DNA of 37,668 nucleotides from Candidatus Heimdallarchaeota archaeon (lineage in GTDB: Archaea > Asgardarchaeota > Heimdallarchaeia > Heimdallarchaeales > Heimdallarchaeaceae), in assembly GCA_030603505.1 (NCBI GenBank), contig JAUVXQ010000002.1, forward strand, positions 1 through 37,668, given 5' to 3'. Positions 23,105 through 31,678 of this stretch are shown here, one piece after another. A program made the position numbers and the translations under genes. The notes under the pieces are model-generated. The model saw only the letters and a program-made list of their open reading frames with translations, ran no database searches and was not told the DNA's origin. How positions within the stretch are numbered: the first letter of the stretch is position 1; each line of letters opens with the position of its first letter.

Positions 23105-23596
23105 TTACAACCTAAAAGTCCAAATTTCATCCTTTAAGTGATTTATAACTCTAACAGCTTTCCCTTTATTTATTTTCCTGAAATCCTCTTGAGATATTAG
23201 GGAGATTCCTACAGCTATTATTGTATCTGCTTTCTCTTCACTAACAACCACAAAATCTCCTTTCTCAATTAGATTATCAAAATGAACGATGCCTGGAAGC
23301 ATTATATCAGCACCATTTAAAACAAACTTAATAGCGCCTACATCGACAACAACTTTGTGTACTAATAATTTAGATCCCTTCAGACAATGAATCGAGGGTA
23401 GAAATTGGTTTTCCCATTGAAAAAACCAAATTTCTTTATCTTTAACTACAAAAGTACCTTTATCAGTTTTGATTTTTTCAAGTTTATCTTTTTTATTAAA
23501 AAATGTTTGAGCTTGTTCTCCAAGCACATTCAATAAATCATCAGCTAGCTTTTTGTTCTCTTTATTAGATAGAACATTCCTTGATTTAACAATCAT
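23105..23596 (-). CDS. PUA-domain RNA-binding protein, MCT-1/DUF1947-like
   Basis: A 163-residue protein with an N-terminal alpha/beta region and a C-terminal PUA domain (about 80-158: KVVVDVGAIKFVLNGADIMLPGIVHFDN...DFVVVSEE...AVGISL). This is the arrangement of archaeal homologues of eukaryotic MCT-1/Tma20, which with DENR recycles and reinitiates 40S subunits. The motif VDVGAIKFVLNGADIMLPGI is diagnostic. In archaea the role is presumed to be binding rRNA or tRNA. ATG 23596 has a very strong GGAGG seven bases upstream. It follows the ArsR-like regulator by 31 bp on the same strand and may be co-transcribed with it. Confidence 0.9.
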   Translation of the reverse strand: MIVKSRNVLSNKENKKLADDLLNVLGEQAQTFFNKKDKLEKIKTDKGTFVVKDKEIWFFQWENQFLPSIHCLKGSKLLVHKVVVDVGAIKFVLNGADIMLPGIVHFDNLIEKGDFVVVSEEKADTIIAVGISLISQEDFRKINKGKAVRVINHLKDEIWTFRL

Positions 23597-23627
23597 GATA
23601 ATCCTCCTTTTTGAGCTATCATTTCAT

Positions 23628-24062
23628 TTATTCTGATTTCAATTTATCTAAAATATGATTATATGATGTTTTGATAGCTTCATACCTATCTTTAGAAGAG
23701 CGACCAAGTAGAAATAATTGTTCCTCGTTCTCGAGGCGACGACTATACTCTTCTTTAAGTGATGTTATATATTGTTCTATTGCATCTTCTAAGTTTGAAA
23801 CTATTTCAATTCCGTGAACAGGAAGAGAGTAAATGTATTTCAAGGTTGGAAAGGTTTCTGCTCTTCTCTCAATTAAACCGATATCAAGCATTTGTTTAAG
23901 ATGTTTTTCAACAGCTGGTCTTGAAATCCCCAATTCTTTTGTAATTTCGTCAGCTGTTAATTTCATATTATTCAATAGGTCAAGGATTTTTCTACGGGTT
24001 GTATCCCTAAAAATTGAAAATAATAAATCGACAATGGGAGGATAAAGAGTTTTACTAACCAT
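23628..24062 (-). CDS. ArsR-like winged-helix transcriptional regulator
   Basis: A 144-residue DNA-binding protein. Residues about 10-70 form a winged helix: LLFSIFRDTTRRKILDLLNN, then LTADEITKELGISRPAVEKHLKQML as the helix-turn-helix and LIERRAETFPTLKYIYSL as the wing. The second half is a long charged helix (about 85-144) suited to dimerisation. No metal-binding cysteine pair of the classical ArsR type is present, so the signal is unknown. ATG 24062 is preferred over GTG 24086, which has no appropriately spaced ribosome binding site. It is divergent from the bactofilin-like gene; two 54-bp repeats lie between them and are the obvious candidate binding sites. Confidence 0.88.
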   Translation of the reverse strand: MVSKTLYPPIVDLLFSIFRDTTRRKILDLLNNMKLTADEITKELGISRPAVEKHLKQMLDIGLIERRAETFPTLKYIYSLPVHGIEIVSNLEDAIEQYITSLKEEYSRRLENEEQLFLLGRSSKDRYEAIKTSYNHILDKLKSE

Positions 24063-24101
24063 TATTAATTTTTTTAAAATTATCACTTATATTTTTTTGG
24101 T

Positions 24102-24209
24102 ATTAACCGAATAGATAAAGCTTACAACCCAGCGTTTTAGGTGTGTAGTTAAATGATTAACTGAATAGCTAAAGCTTACAACCCAGTATTTTAGATGTGT
24201 AGTTAAATG
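24102..24209. repeat. Two tandem 54-bp direct repeats in a divergent promoter region
   Basis: Copy 1 (24102-24155) and copy 2 (24156-24209) share ATTAAC, GAATAG, TAAAGCTTACAACCCAG, TTTTAG and TGTGTAGTTAAATG in the same order, differing at about five positions. The first five bases of a third copy follow. The junction of the copies makes a perfect dyad, AGTTAA-ATGA-TTAACT (24147-24162). The array ends about 10 bp before the TATA-like box of the bactofilin-like gene and begins 40 bp from the regulator's start codon. Confidence 0.75.
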
Positions 24210-24220
24210 ATTAAACAAAA

Positions 24221-24232
24221 TATTATATAAAG
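24221..24232 (+). promoter_or_regulatory. TATA-like box for the bactofilin-like gene
   Basis: TATTATATAAAG is a good TATA match placed about 30-40 bases before ATG 24263, consistent with a short leader. It lies directly beside the tandem repeats, so a regulator bound there would act on this promoter. Confidence 0.5.
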
Positions 24233-24262
24233 TTGTGATAAAAAAGATTTGAAGCGACAAAA

Positions 24263-25168
24263 ATGAGTGAAAATGAGATTAAAATGCATAAAGAACTACT
24301 AGAACTCCTCGAAAAGAGATATAAAGAAGGGGAGATTGATGAAAATAGTTATAATGAACTAAAAAAGAGATATGAGAAGAAATTGGAATACGCACAAACT
24401 AACTTTGAAGAATTGAGAAGAGCACCACAGATTAAAGTATCTGGCTCCCAAACACTCACACCAGATTCTTTGTCGGTTTCTGGATCTGCAAAAATACCTG
24501 GGGGTAAGATGATGAGAGATATTCGCATAGCCGGATCTGGAAAGATTGATGGCGATATAGAGTGTAAGTCTATCAAATGTGCAGGAGCAGTAAAAAGTAC
24601 GGGGAGCATTACTGCTCATGGAATAGTAAAAACAGCTGGCTCATTCAAGTGTGAAGACTTTCTTCATACAGATGAGGATGCAAGCTTTAGCGGATCAGCA
24701 AAAGTTGTTGGTGAGATACTGGTTCAAGGCCATCTGAAAGCATCTGGTTCATTCAAGTGTGAAGATAACGTTCAAGCAATGAATGGCGTAACTCTGTCAG
24801 GTGCATCCACTATTGAAGGTAACTTAGTTTCACAGAAAACTATTGACATAACAGGAAAATCTACAATTAGTGGTGATGTTGTGGGTGAAAATGTCTATTT
24901 TAAATCTAAGAGATTTGCATTTGAGATAAGACTTTTTAGACGAAGAGAACTTTCAACTGTTGATGGTAATATTTTCGCTCAAAAAGAAGTAGAAATTGAA
25001 GATATATATGTAGAAAGAGATGTCAAAGGTAAGGTTGTAAAATTAGGTCCCAATACTAAAATTCATGGGACAGTTTATTATGTAGAAGATTTACTGATAG
25101 CAGATGCAGAGGATGTAAGATTGGAAAATAAACCTGTAAAAATAACTGAAGAAGCTTTAAAGCTTTAA
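24263..25168 (+). CDS. Polymer-forming (bactofilin-like) cytoskeletal protein with SHOCT-like N-terminus
   Basis: A 301-residue cytosolic protein. Residues 6-40 (ELLELLEKRYKEGEIDENSY...) resemble a SHOCT oligomerisation motif. From about residue 55 to 280 it is a right-handed beta-helix of short rungs with recurring ISG, SGSAK, GSFKCED and IEGNL turns, as in bactofilins and DUF583 proteins that polymerise into filaments without nucleotides. Notable are a near-exact internal repeat (TAGSFKCED / ASGSFKCED) and a basic insert FKSKRFAFEIRLFRRREL late in the helix, which may touch membrane or another protein. No signal peptide. It lies divergent from an ArsR-like regulator and is followed after 379 bp by the Ig-like 609-residue protein on the same strand. 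Confidence 0.85.
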   Translation: MSENEIKMHKELLELLEKRYKEGEIDENSYNELKKRYEKKLEYAQTNFEELRRAPQIKVSGSQTLTPDSLSVSGSAKIPGGKMMRDIRIAGSGKIDGDIECKSIKCAGAVKSTGSITAHGIVKTAGSFKCEDFLHTDEDASFSGSAKVVGEILVQGHLKASGSFKCEDNVQAMNGVTLSGASTIEGNLVSQKTIDITGKSTISGDVVGENVYFKSKRFAFEIRLFRRRELSTVDGNIFAQKEVEIEDIYVERDVKGKVVKLGPNTKIHGTVYYVEDLLIADAEDVRLENKPVKITEEALKL

Positions 25169-25547
25169 CATGCTTCTCTCTTTTTACCTTACAGAATCGC
25201 ATTTTCCAACTGTTCTTTGTTCCCCATTTAAGTCTATTAAAAGAGCGGATTCCTTTTTCCCCAACGGATTTTTTATTTTTACCTATATGTAAAGAAAGAT
25301 TTGAAGCATATATTTCAATAATATAATAAAATTTTATTGAAAAAACATCCAACAGATGTTATAGTCCTCCACGTTCAAAATTGAGAGAAAAATTTTTGAA
25401 AAATTGGTTTTCAAGAAAGCTACCATAGAAAAAACTAACATAAAGTTATTATGTTATGTTGGAAGAAATAATATAATAAGTTTTAACCCATCTCTATGTA
25501 AATCAAAGCATTAGAAATAAAAGAAGAGTAATAATGAAGGGTAAAAA
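25169..25547. other. Intergenic region of about 380 bp with two inverted repeats
   Basis: No gene is seen. It holds a 9-bp-arm inverted repeat, TTTCAATAA (25313-25321) with TTATTGAAA (25334-25342), possibly a 3'-end hairpin of the preceding transcript. It also holds AACATAA-N5-TTATGTT (25437-25455) just upstream of an AT-rich TATA-like AATAATATAATAAG (25467-25480). Confidence 0.5.
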
Positions 25548-27377
25548 ATGAAGGCAATTATACATTTAGAAGAAAACTTAAATGTCAAATCAGGACCAAA
25601 AGGAGAAACAGTTTCTGTTGAGTCACAAGGTGTTTTGAGTATTATAAACACAAACTCAAAAACGACTATTTGGGGAATCGACTTAAAAGCTGACTATCAA
25701 GAAGACATTCAAGATTTTAGCGAAGAAATAATACCACATGTTGAAGCTGGAAAAGAATATACTTGCGATTACAAAACAAAAGTAGAGGCTTTACTTAAAA
25801 TCAATGAGACATTCGACACAAATTTTGATGGAAATGAAATAAACCCAAATAACAAAGATTTAGTATACAATATAGACCAGAGTCTTGCATTCAAAATCAC
25901 CATACAAAACAATTTTGAATTTGATTTAAAAAGCATCACACTAGAAAAACACTTCCTTCCCGATACTAAGGATATTAGAGCTATAGAACCTTTTGCAGGC
26001 GAAATAACTGTAACTGAAAGCGATAGAATTGTGACATGGATTCTTGCTGAATTAAAAGCAGGAGAATCTGCATCACTAATTATTTCATCTATTTGCCATC
26101 CCACAAATGTACAACCATACAAAACAGGGATTATTATCTGCCGATGTGAAGCTGATAACATATTAAGCTCAATTGTTCCAACAATTGATGGAGAATGTGA
26201 TAATGTTGATTTAGCGGTTGAAGCTATCGAAACTTCAGCTCCAAATCAATGGAAAATCAATTTTGGTCTGAGAAATGCAAGTGGTTTTGAAATATTCCTG
26301 AAACATGTTAACATACATGTTAATGGTGAAGAAAAATATTCTGAAAAACCCCAAGAAGAACTAGAAACAGTTGAAGACGAGCCTATTTGGAAACAAAGTA
26401 TTATTGTAGAATCAACAGGGTATCCAGAAATCACAAAAAATTTTGATTATTATACTTTATATGATGTTACAAAGCATTCTATTATAGTATTTGAAAAAGA
26501 GAATGATCAAATTTATGTTTTAAAAACAAGCGCAACGAAATATTTTGACCCATTAGAAGTTGTAACATACGCTGTTACTAGTCTAGTTGCAACAATTGAC
26601 ATCGTAAACACAGGTACTGCAAACGTTGGCAGGATTGAAATCGAAGATACAATTCCAAGTTATGTTGAATTCCATCAAATTTCTGCTGAAACCTCAGGTA
26701 ATACAATTGAGGTGGATTTTGTTGAGAGACCAAAAGCTAAGCCAAAACCAGTCGTGGATGAAGAAAGAGAAATAGCAACTTTTGAAGCACTAGACCAAGA
26801 ACCTGAATTATCTCCAGAACCAGAGATAGAAGAAATAGAAAAAACACCAGAAGATATTACTACAGTACGCAAATACCACTACATCATTTCCGATTTAAAC
26901 ATAAACCCCGGACAAATTATAAAGATAAAAGCAATTGGTATTGCTAATAAACCAAGAGGTATAGGTCCCCAATCAGCTGCTGTCGAAATCAAAGCATATG
27001 CAACAAAACCAACAAAGCCACATGTAGCAATAGCTGAAATGGAAGGAAAAGAACCAACTCTTATAATTGAGTTTAAGAAACGCTCGTACAAGTTAACATC
27101 AATCTTCACAAAAAAGGAAGAAGGGGATTTTGAAATAAAGATACCTATTACAAACAGTGGTGAAATGGCTCTAGAAAATGTCATTATTACACAACCTATC
27201 TTCAATGCTCAATACTCTAGTCATACTCCACCTACAGTGGATGTGAAAATTGAGGGCAGCAATGTAAAATGCCATATAAAGCGCATTAACACTGGAGAAA
27301 CTGTTACTCTAATTCTACATATCAGAGCAGATGGTCCGGTAAGACAACAACAGGCAACGATTAGAATCGAAGATTAA
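25548..27377 (+). CDS. Large beta-sandwich (DUF11/CARDB-like) protein without a signal peptide
   Basis: A 609-residue protein. Several immunoglobulin-like segments carry the NTG and L-x-x-G-E-x-x-x-x phrases of DUF11/CARDB domains: ATIDIVNTGTANVGRIEIEDTIP (about 345-367), INPGQIIKIKAIG (about 450), and FEIKIPITNSGEMALENVIITQP near 530-552. Residues about 395-430 form a Pro/Glu-rich linker (EPELSPEPEIEEIEK). Such domains usually sit on the cell surface, but here the chain begins MKAIIHLEENLNV with no hydrophobic leader and no membrane span, so it should be cytosolic. AAGGG lies six bases before ATG 25548. With the filament-forming protein upstream it may form an internal structural module. Function unknown. 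Confidence 0.75.
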   Translation: MKAIIHLEENLNVKSGPKGETVSVESQGVLSIINTNSKTTIWGIDLKADYQEDIQDFSEEIIPHVEAGKEYTCDYKTKVEALLKINETFDTNFDGNEINPNNKDLVYNIDQSLAFKITIQNNFEFDLKSITLEKHFLPDTKDIRAIEPFAGEITVTESDRIVTWILAELKAGESASLIISSICHPTNVQPYKTGIIICRCEADNILSSIVPTIDGECDNVDLAVEAIETSAPNQWKINFGLRNASGFEIFLKHVNIHVNGEEKYSEKPQEELETVEDEPIWKQSIIVESTGYPEITKNFDYYTLYDVTKHSIIVFEKENDQIYVLKTSATKYFDPLEVVTYAVTSLVATIDIVNTGTANVGRIEIEDTIPSYVEFHQISAETSGNTIEVDFVERPKAKPKPVVDEEREIATFEALDQEPELSPEPEIEEIEKTPEDITTVRKYHYIISDLNINPGQIIKIKAIGIANKPRGIGPQSAAVEIKAYATKPTKPHVAIAEMEGKEPTLIIEFKKRSYKLTSIFTKKEEGDFEIKIPITNSGEMALENVIITQPIFNAQYSSHTPPTVDVKIEGSNVKCHIKRINTGETVTLILHIRADGPVRQQQATIRIED

Positions 27378-27396
27378 TTTTTTCTTCTTTTTTTAT
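27377..27396 (+). terminator. T-rich tract after the Ig-like gene
   Basis: A run of 18 pyrimidines, nearly all T, starts directly at the stop codon. It is typical of archaeal U-tract termination, without a hairpin. Confidence 0.45.
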
Positions 27397-27484
27397 TATA
27401 TTTATTTTAAAAATTATTAGTCGAACTAAAAATAGAAGAATAGTGTAATAACCTACATCAATAAGAAAAGAGAATAAAGTTGAT

Positions 27485-29002
27485 TTACAACTTGTATAGA
27501 TCTTTATACTTGTTTTCAATATATTTTACAAAGTATTTAATATTAAGAGGTTCACCTGTGACATTTTCAACCAAATCAAGACCATCATAAAAACCACCCT
27601 TTGAATGAATATTATCAGCAAGCCATTGACGAATAAGAGTAAAAGAACCATTTTGTAGGATATCTCGCCAATTTGGTAATTTATCATTTAATTTAGCAGC
27701 GATTTGAGCAGATATTAAATCACCGATACCATAACCATAGAAGTATCCGTAATATTGACTATACCAATGTAAATCTTGCATCACACCTAGTGTGTCATTT
27801 GGTACTTTTACACCTAAATATTTAAAGTATTTTTCATTCCAAATTTGAGGTAAGTCTTTGATTTCTATTTTTCCAGCAAATAAGTCTCTTTCTATTTCAA
27901 AACGAATAATTATATGTAAAATGTAGGTTACCTCATCTGCTTGAATTCTTATAAAACCAGGAGTAACGGCATTTAGTGCGAAATAGAATTGCTCCATGTC
28001 AATATCGTTGAATACCCCTTCAGTCACTTTCTGGAATCTAGGGTAATAATAAGTCCAAAATTCTTTTGAACTAGCTATAATATTTTCTAAAAATCTTGAC
28101 TGGGATTCACCAAAGCTAGGGGAAGACGAAGCATAAATTGGTTGTCCGAACCATTCAAGTTTAGCTTGCAAGCCATTTAAAGCATGACCACACTCATGTG
28201 CCCCAGCTAGAAATGCAGATAGCACATTATCCTCATGATACTTCACTGTCACTCGTACATCGTTTAAACCACACCCAATAGTGAGAGGATGTTCTACTTC
28301 ATCTATCCTTCCTGAAGCTTTTTCCGAGTAGAAATCATATTCTAGGAAAGTTGCTAGGTCTTGTACCATTTTAACTTGCACGTTTCTAGGTACTCTTCTT
28401 GATAAAAACGACCTGTCTGGTTGGTTTTCTGATTCTCGACATTTCTTAATGAATGGAATTAAGAATACTTTTACCTCATCAAAGAGTTTCGTTAGTTTCT
28501 CAACACTAAATCCTTTATCTCTATGATCAATCAAAGCATCAAAAGAATCGTGCATATTTTTTGATTTAGCATACAATTCAGCTGCTTGCACATTAAGTGC
28601 AAATAGTTTCTCCATATCAAGAAGTACCATTTGAAATTCTTTCTTCGCTTTCGCTTTTTTCCATATTTCTAGCGTTTTATTTGATTGAATGGCCATTTGG
28701 CCTACTAGTTCTCCAGGAAGTATTGTCCGACTATCATAAGATCTGCGTATAAGTTCTACGTTGCGCTTCTGAAGAGAATCTAATGAATCAATCTTTTCAC
28801 TTTGTACTAATAAATCTGCAAAGCTAGAATCAATCCACATTTTGTGTAATTTTTGACTAATATACTTGAATTGTTTTGTTCGATGTTCTACAGCTAATGG
28901 TGGCATGTAAGTATTCATATCCCAGTAAAGAACACCACTTATAGATCCAAAAAGTTGCATTTCTTGATATCTTTCTAATAGTTGTTCATATGCTGATTTC
29001 AT
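27485..29002 (-). CDS. Carboxypeptidase Taq (M32 metallopeptidase)
   Basis: A 505-residue zinc carboxypeptidase that removes C-terminal residues from peptides in the cytosol. The zinc site HECGH is at 269-273, with the downstream glutamate in the family motif ESQSRFLEN about 28 residues later. The N-terminal GSISGVLYWDMNTYMPPLA, the HPLTIGCG-like phrase, and the C-terminal YFYGYGIGDLISAQIA and FVKYIENKYKDLY blocks are also M32 signatures. Length is standard. Start ATG 29002 is followed closely by family-conserved sequence. It lies downstream of enolase on the same strand but 125 bp apart with a T-rich stretch between, so it is probably a separate transcript. Confidence 0.96.
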   Translation of the reverse strand: MKSAYEQLLERYQEMQLFGSISGVLYWDMNTYMPPLAVEHRTKQFKYISQKLHKMWIDSSFADLLVQSEKIDSLDSLQKRNVELIRRSYDSRTILPGELVGQMAIQSNKTLEIWKKAKAKKEFQMVLLDMEKLFALNVQAAELYAKSKNMHDSFDALIDHRDKGFSVEKLTKLFDEVKVFLIPFIKKCRESENQPDRSFLSRRVPRNVQVKMVQDLATFLEYDFYSEKASGRIDEVEHPLTIGCGLNDVRVTVKYHEDNVLSAFLAGAHECGHALNGLQAKLEWFGQPIYASSSPSFGESQSRFLENIIASSKEFWTYYYPRFQKVTEGVFNDIDMEQFYFALNAVTPGFIRIQADEVTYILHIIIRFEIERDLFAGKIEIKDLPQIWNEKYFKYLGVKVPNDTLGVMQDLHWYSQYYGYFYGYGIGDLISAQIAAKLNDKLPNWRDILQNGSFTLIRQWLADNIHSKGGFYDGLDLVENVTGEPLNIKYFVKYIENKYKDLYKL

Positions 29003-29127
29003 TTAATCTCATTTTCAAACTTGCTTAGATATTCAAAAAGATTATTCAACGAAGTTAAAATCACAAAAACTTTGAAAATTAGAAAAAGAAAAAAAGGCTA
29101 TTAACTTGGTTTTCAATGATATGCCAG

Positions 29128-30381
29128 TTATAATGTACCCAAATAATTAGCCTTATCACCAAGAAATTCCTCTATACGTATAAGTTGATTATATTTTGCT
29201 GTGCGTTCACCACGAGCAGGTGCTCCAGTCTTTATCCTTTCTGCTCCAATTGCAACTGCTAAATCAGCAATGAAATCATCACAGGTTTCTCCTGAACGAT
29301 GAGATATATTAATTCCCCAACCATTATCTTTTGCTAAGTTTGCTGCTTGAAGAGACTCTGTAAGTGTTCCTATCTGATTTACTTTTAATAGCAAGTAATT
29401 TGCAGCTTTTTGATCTATTGCCATTTGGATTCTTTTCGGGTTTGTTACCGTTAAATCATCAGCAACAATTGATATTTCTGGCAATCTAGCTTTAAGTTTG
29501 GCAAAAGTTGTAAAATCGTTTTCATCGAATGGATCTTCTAAGCTTATTAGTGGGTATCTTTTTACCAAATCAACATAATAATCGACTAATTCTTCACCAG
29601 TTAACTTCTTTCCATCTACCTCATAGAGATTATCGCTGAAGAATTCAGAAGCTGCAGCATCTAGTCCTATAGATATGTGTTTTCCTGTCTCATATCCTGC
29701 GCCTTCAATTGCTTCTATTAACATATTTAATGCTTCAGGAGCAGTATCTACTGGACTTCCAAAGCCACCTTCGTCGCCCAAATTTATTGCAGAGGGACCG
29801 AATTTTTTGAGGTTAACCTTTAAGACTTGATACACTTCACATGCTGCTCTTAATGCTTCTCTGAAGTTGGTAAAACCGTGAGGTAAAATCATGAATTCTT
29901 GAATTTTGAGATTTCCACCAGCATGTTTACCGCCATTGATAACATTCAACATTGGAACAGGTAAAGTACAAGCTTCTTTATGTAAATATTCAAATATTGG
30001 AATACCCAAGCTATTTGCCGCAGCTTTACATACAGCAAGTGAAACACCCAACATCGCATTAGCTCCTAATCTAGATTTATTTTCAGTTCCATCTATCTCA
30101 AGCATTAATTCGTCTATTTTCTCTTGTTCTGTCACTTCGTACCCGATAACTTTGGGTGCAATTAGCTCTTTGATATTCTTTACAGCTTTCAAAACACCTT
30201 TTCCAAGAAATCTATGATTTTTATCACGAAATTCCAACGCCTCATGTTCACCCGTTGAAGCACCAGAAGGAACTAATGAGCGTCCAAAAGCTCCATTTTC
30301 AGCATATAGATCAACTTCAACAGTGGGATTTCCTCTTGAATCTATTATTTCTCGCGGGATAATTTTAGTAATCTTTACCAT
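29128..30381 (-). CDS. eno: Enolase (phosphopyruvate hydratase)
   Basis: A 417-residue glycolytic and gluconeogenic enzyme interconverting 2-phosphoglycerate and phosphoenolpyruvate. Signatures include EIIDSRGNPTVEVDL, SGASTGEHEALEFRD, GGKHAGGNLKIQEFMI, the metal ligands in IGLDAAASEF, LEDPFDENDF and ADDLTVTNP, the catalytic lysine region LLLKVNQIGTLTES and SHRSGETCDDFIADLAVA. All catalytic motifs are intact. ATG 30381 is chosen; TTG 30390 would only add MIN. It begins 53 bp downstream of the end of the ThiL-like gene and may share a transcript with it. Confidence 0.98.
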   Translation of the reverse strand: MVKITKIIPREIIDSRGNPTVEVDLYAENGAFGRSLVPSGASTGEHEALEFRDKNHRFLGKGVLKAVKNIKELIAPKVIGYEVTEQEKIDELMLEIDGTENKSRLGANAMLGVSLAVCKAAANSLGIPIFEYLHKEACTLPVPMLNVINGGKHAGGNLKIQEFMILPHGFTNFREALRAACEVYQVLKVNLKKFGPSAINLGDEGGFGSPVDTAPEALNMLIEAIEGAGYETGKHISIGLDAAASEFFSDNLYEVDGKKLTGEELVDYYVDLVKRYPLISLEDPFDENDFTTFAKLKARLPEISIVADDLTVTNPKRIQMAIDQKAANYLLLKVNQIGTLTESLQAANLAKDNGWGINISHRSGETCDDFIADLAVAIGAERIKTGAPARGERTAKYNQLIRIEEFLGDKANYLGTL

Positions 30382-30434
30382 ATTAATCAAGTTTCTATGT
30401 AAAAAAAAGTTATTAAGGATTTTTGGGTTGAGTC

Positions 30435-31439
30435 TTAATCATTTTCTGTAAAATGTTCAAAACCTTTTTCTGGTAACACATAATCACTGAAAAGCGGATC
30501 AAGAATGACTACACCCTTTTGTTCTTCACTAAATGTTCCTAAATAATAAATGTCCAATCCCAACTCTTTCGCCTTTTTCTCAACATATTTTTTGTGCTTA
30601 AAAGACACAACAAAAAGCAATTCAAACTCCTCACCACCTTGAAATGCAAGTTCCAATGGGTTCAAACCTTTTTTTTCTGCAAATGTGGCCACTTCAGAAT
30701 CAATTGGAACGTGATCAACTTGAATCCCTAGATTATTTAACGTGCTTAATGTTGAAAGACTTACGAAAAGCCCATCAGAACTATCAATACAAGCTACAAT
30801 CGGTGAGCTGCTGAAAAATGGAAGATAAGATATCTTTGCTTCAGGTTGATTAACAGATTTATTACTCTTTTCAGCTAAACTAGGCGAGACTGGTAAGTCT
30901 TCTAATTGAATTTTAAAACCTAAAGAAGTCCAACCAAACAAACCAGTGCTGTATACTAAATCACCGTTCTTTGCTCCTTTTCTAGATACTAAAGATTCTT
31001 TTTTGCTAAGTCCGAATGTAACAACATCAATAATAACATCACAACTTTCATTCAAATCTCCACCGAGAAAAGACACACCATAGATGGTACATTGCTCTTT
31101 GACTCCTTCAAGTATTTCCATTGCTTCTTGAGCACCCATGTTTGAGGGAAATCCAACACTTACCAAACATCCTAAAGGTTTTACTCCTTTTGCAACTATA
31201 TCGCTTACAGACATAGTTACAGCTTTTTTACCTATTTGTGCATGTGACATACTAGGAAGAACATCTGTTTTCTTAACTAACATATCTACATTCAACACTA
31301 ATATCTCTCCAGAAGGTAGAAGGAAAGCAGAAGCATCATCATCAAATCCTAAAATATCATCGTCAATTAAACCTGCAATTTTACCCAAAAAAATCCTCTC
31401 TCCTATGTCCTTTATTCTTTTATTAGATCCAAAACTCAT
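30435..31439 (-). CDS. thiL: Thiamine-monophosphate kinase-like protein (ThiL/PurM-like family)
   Basis: A 334-residue ATP-dependent kinase-like protein. The N-terminal glycine- and aspartate-rich ATP/metal loop (LGFDDDASAFLLP), VDMLVKKTDVLPSM, the helix KKAVTMSVSDIVAKGVKPLG, GGDLNES and the C-terminal IDSSDGLFVSLSTLS with QGGEEFELLF match ThiL, which phosphorylates thiamine monophosphate to the coenzyme thiamine diphosphate. The usual GIGDDAA reads GFDDDAS, and the middle region is somewhat longer than typical ThiL. ATG 31439 has GAGG seven bases upstream, ruling out the TTG at 31451. No other thiamine gene is adjacent. A related PurM-like activity cannot be excluded. Confidence 0.87.
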   Translation of the reverse strand: MSFGSNKRIKDIGERIFLGKIAGLIDDDILGFDDDASAFLLPSGEILVLNVDMLVKKTDVLPSMSHAQIGKKAVTMSVSDIVAKGVKPLGCLVSVGFPSNMGAQEAMEILEGVKEQCTIYGVSFLGGDLNESCDVIIDVVTFGLSKKESLVSRKGAKNGDLVYSTGLFGWTSLGFKIQLEDLPVSPSLAEKSNKSVNQPEAKISYLPFFSSSPIVACIDSSDGLFVSLSTLSTLNNLGIQVDHVPIDSEVATFAEKKGLNPLELAFQGGEEFELLFVVSFKHKKYVEKKAKELGLDIYYLGTFSEEQKGVVILDPLFSDYVLPEKGFEHFTEND

Positions 31440-31558
31440 TTTAATCCTCAAATAAATCTGTTTCCAAGCTATTTTTGATTATAATGCCCTTTTGATATAT
31501 GTTACCCTTTCACATTTTTAATGAATCGCCCAAGAAGTAAGAAGGGAAGAAGATTATG

Positions 31559-31648
31559 CTACCCACCAAACATTCCTAGTATGTAGAAAAAGAACACAAA
31601 CAAGCCTATAGGTACGGTGGCCGCGACGAAAGCATTTACCCACGCCAT
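31559..31648 (-). CDS. 29-residue single-span membrane micropeptide
   Basis: A short frame lies 30 bases beyond the stop of the Yip1-like gene, on the same strand. ATG 31648 has AGGA five bases upstream (CACAGGAAAAATG). The peptide MAWVNAFVAATVPIGLFVFF and its remainder, FYILGMFGG, consist of one hydrophobic helix with short polar ends and no charged residue. The well-placed ribosome binding site, the position behind a membrane protein gene, and the clean hydrophobic composition support a real gene. Function is unknown; a subunit of the Yip1-like protein is the simplest guess. Confidence 0.5.
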   Translation of the reverse strand: MAWVNAFVAATVPIGLFVFFFYILGMFGG

Positions 31649-31678
31649 TTTTCCTGTGATTCTGAAACCAAATGCTGT

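Noticed and set aside
24102..24209. The tandem 54-bp repeats as a CRISPR array
   Set aside because: The units abut with no unique spacer, there are only two copies, and no cas gene is near.
24349..24619. Two overlapping minus-strand frames inside the bactofilin-like gene
   Set aside because: They arise from the repetitive rungs of the beta-helix on the sense strand.
25056..25352. 98-codon minus-strand frame spanning the end of the bactofilin-like gene and the gap
   Set aside because: It is partly antisense to a real gene, basic and low in complexity, with no ribosome site.
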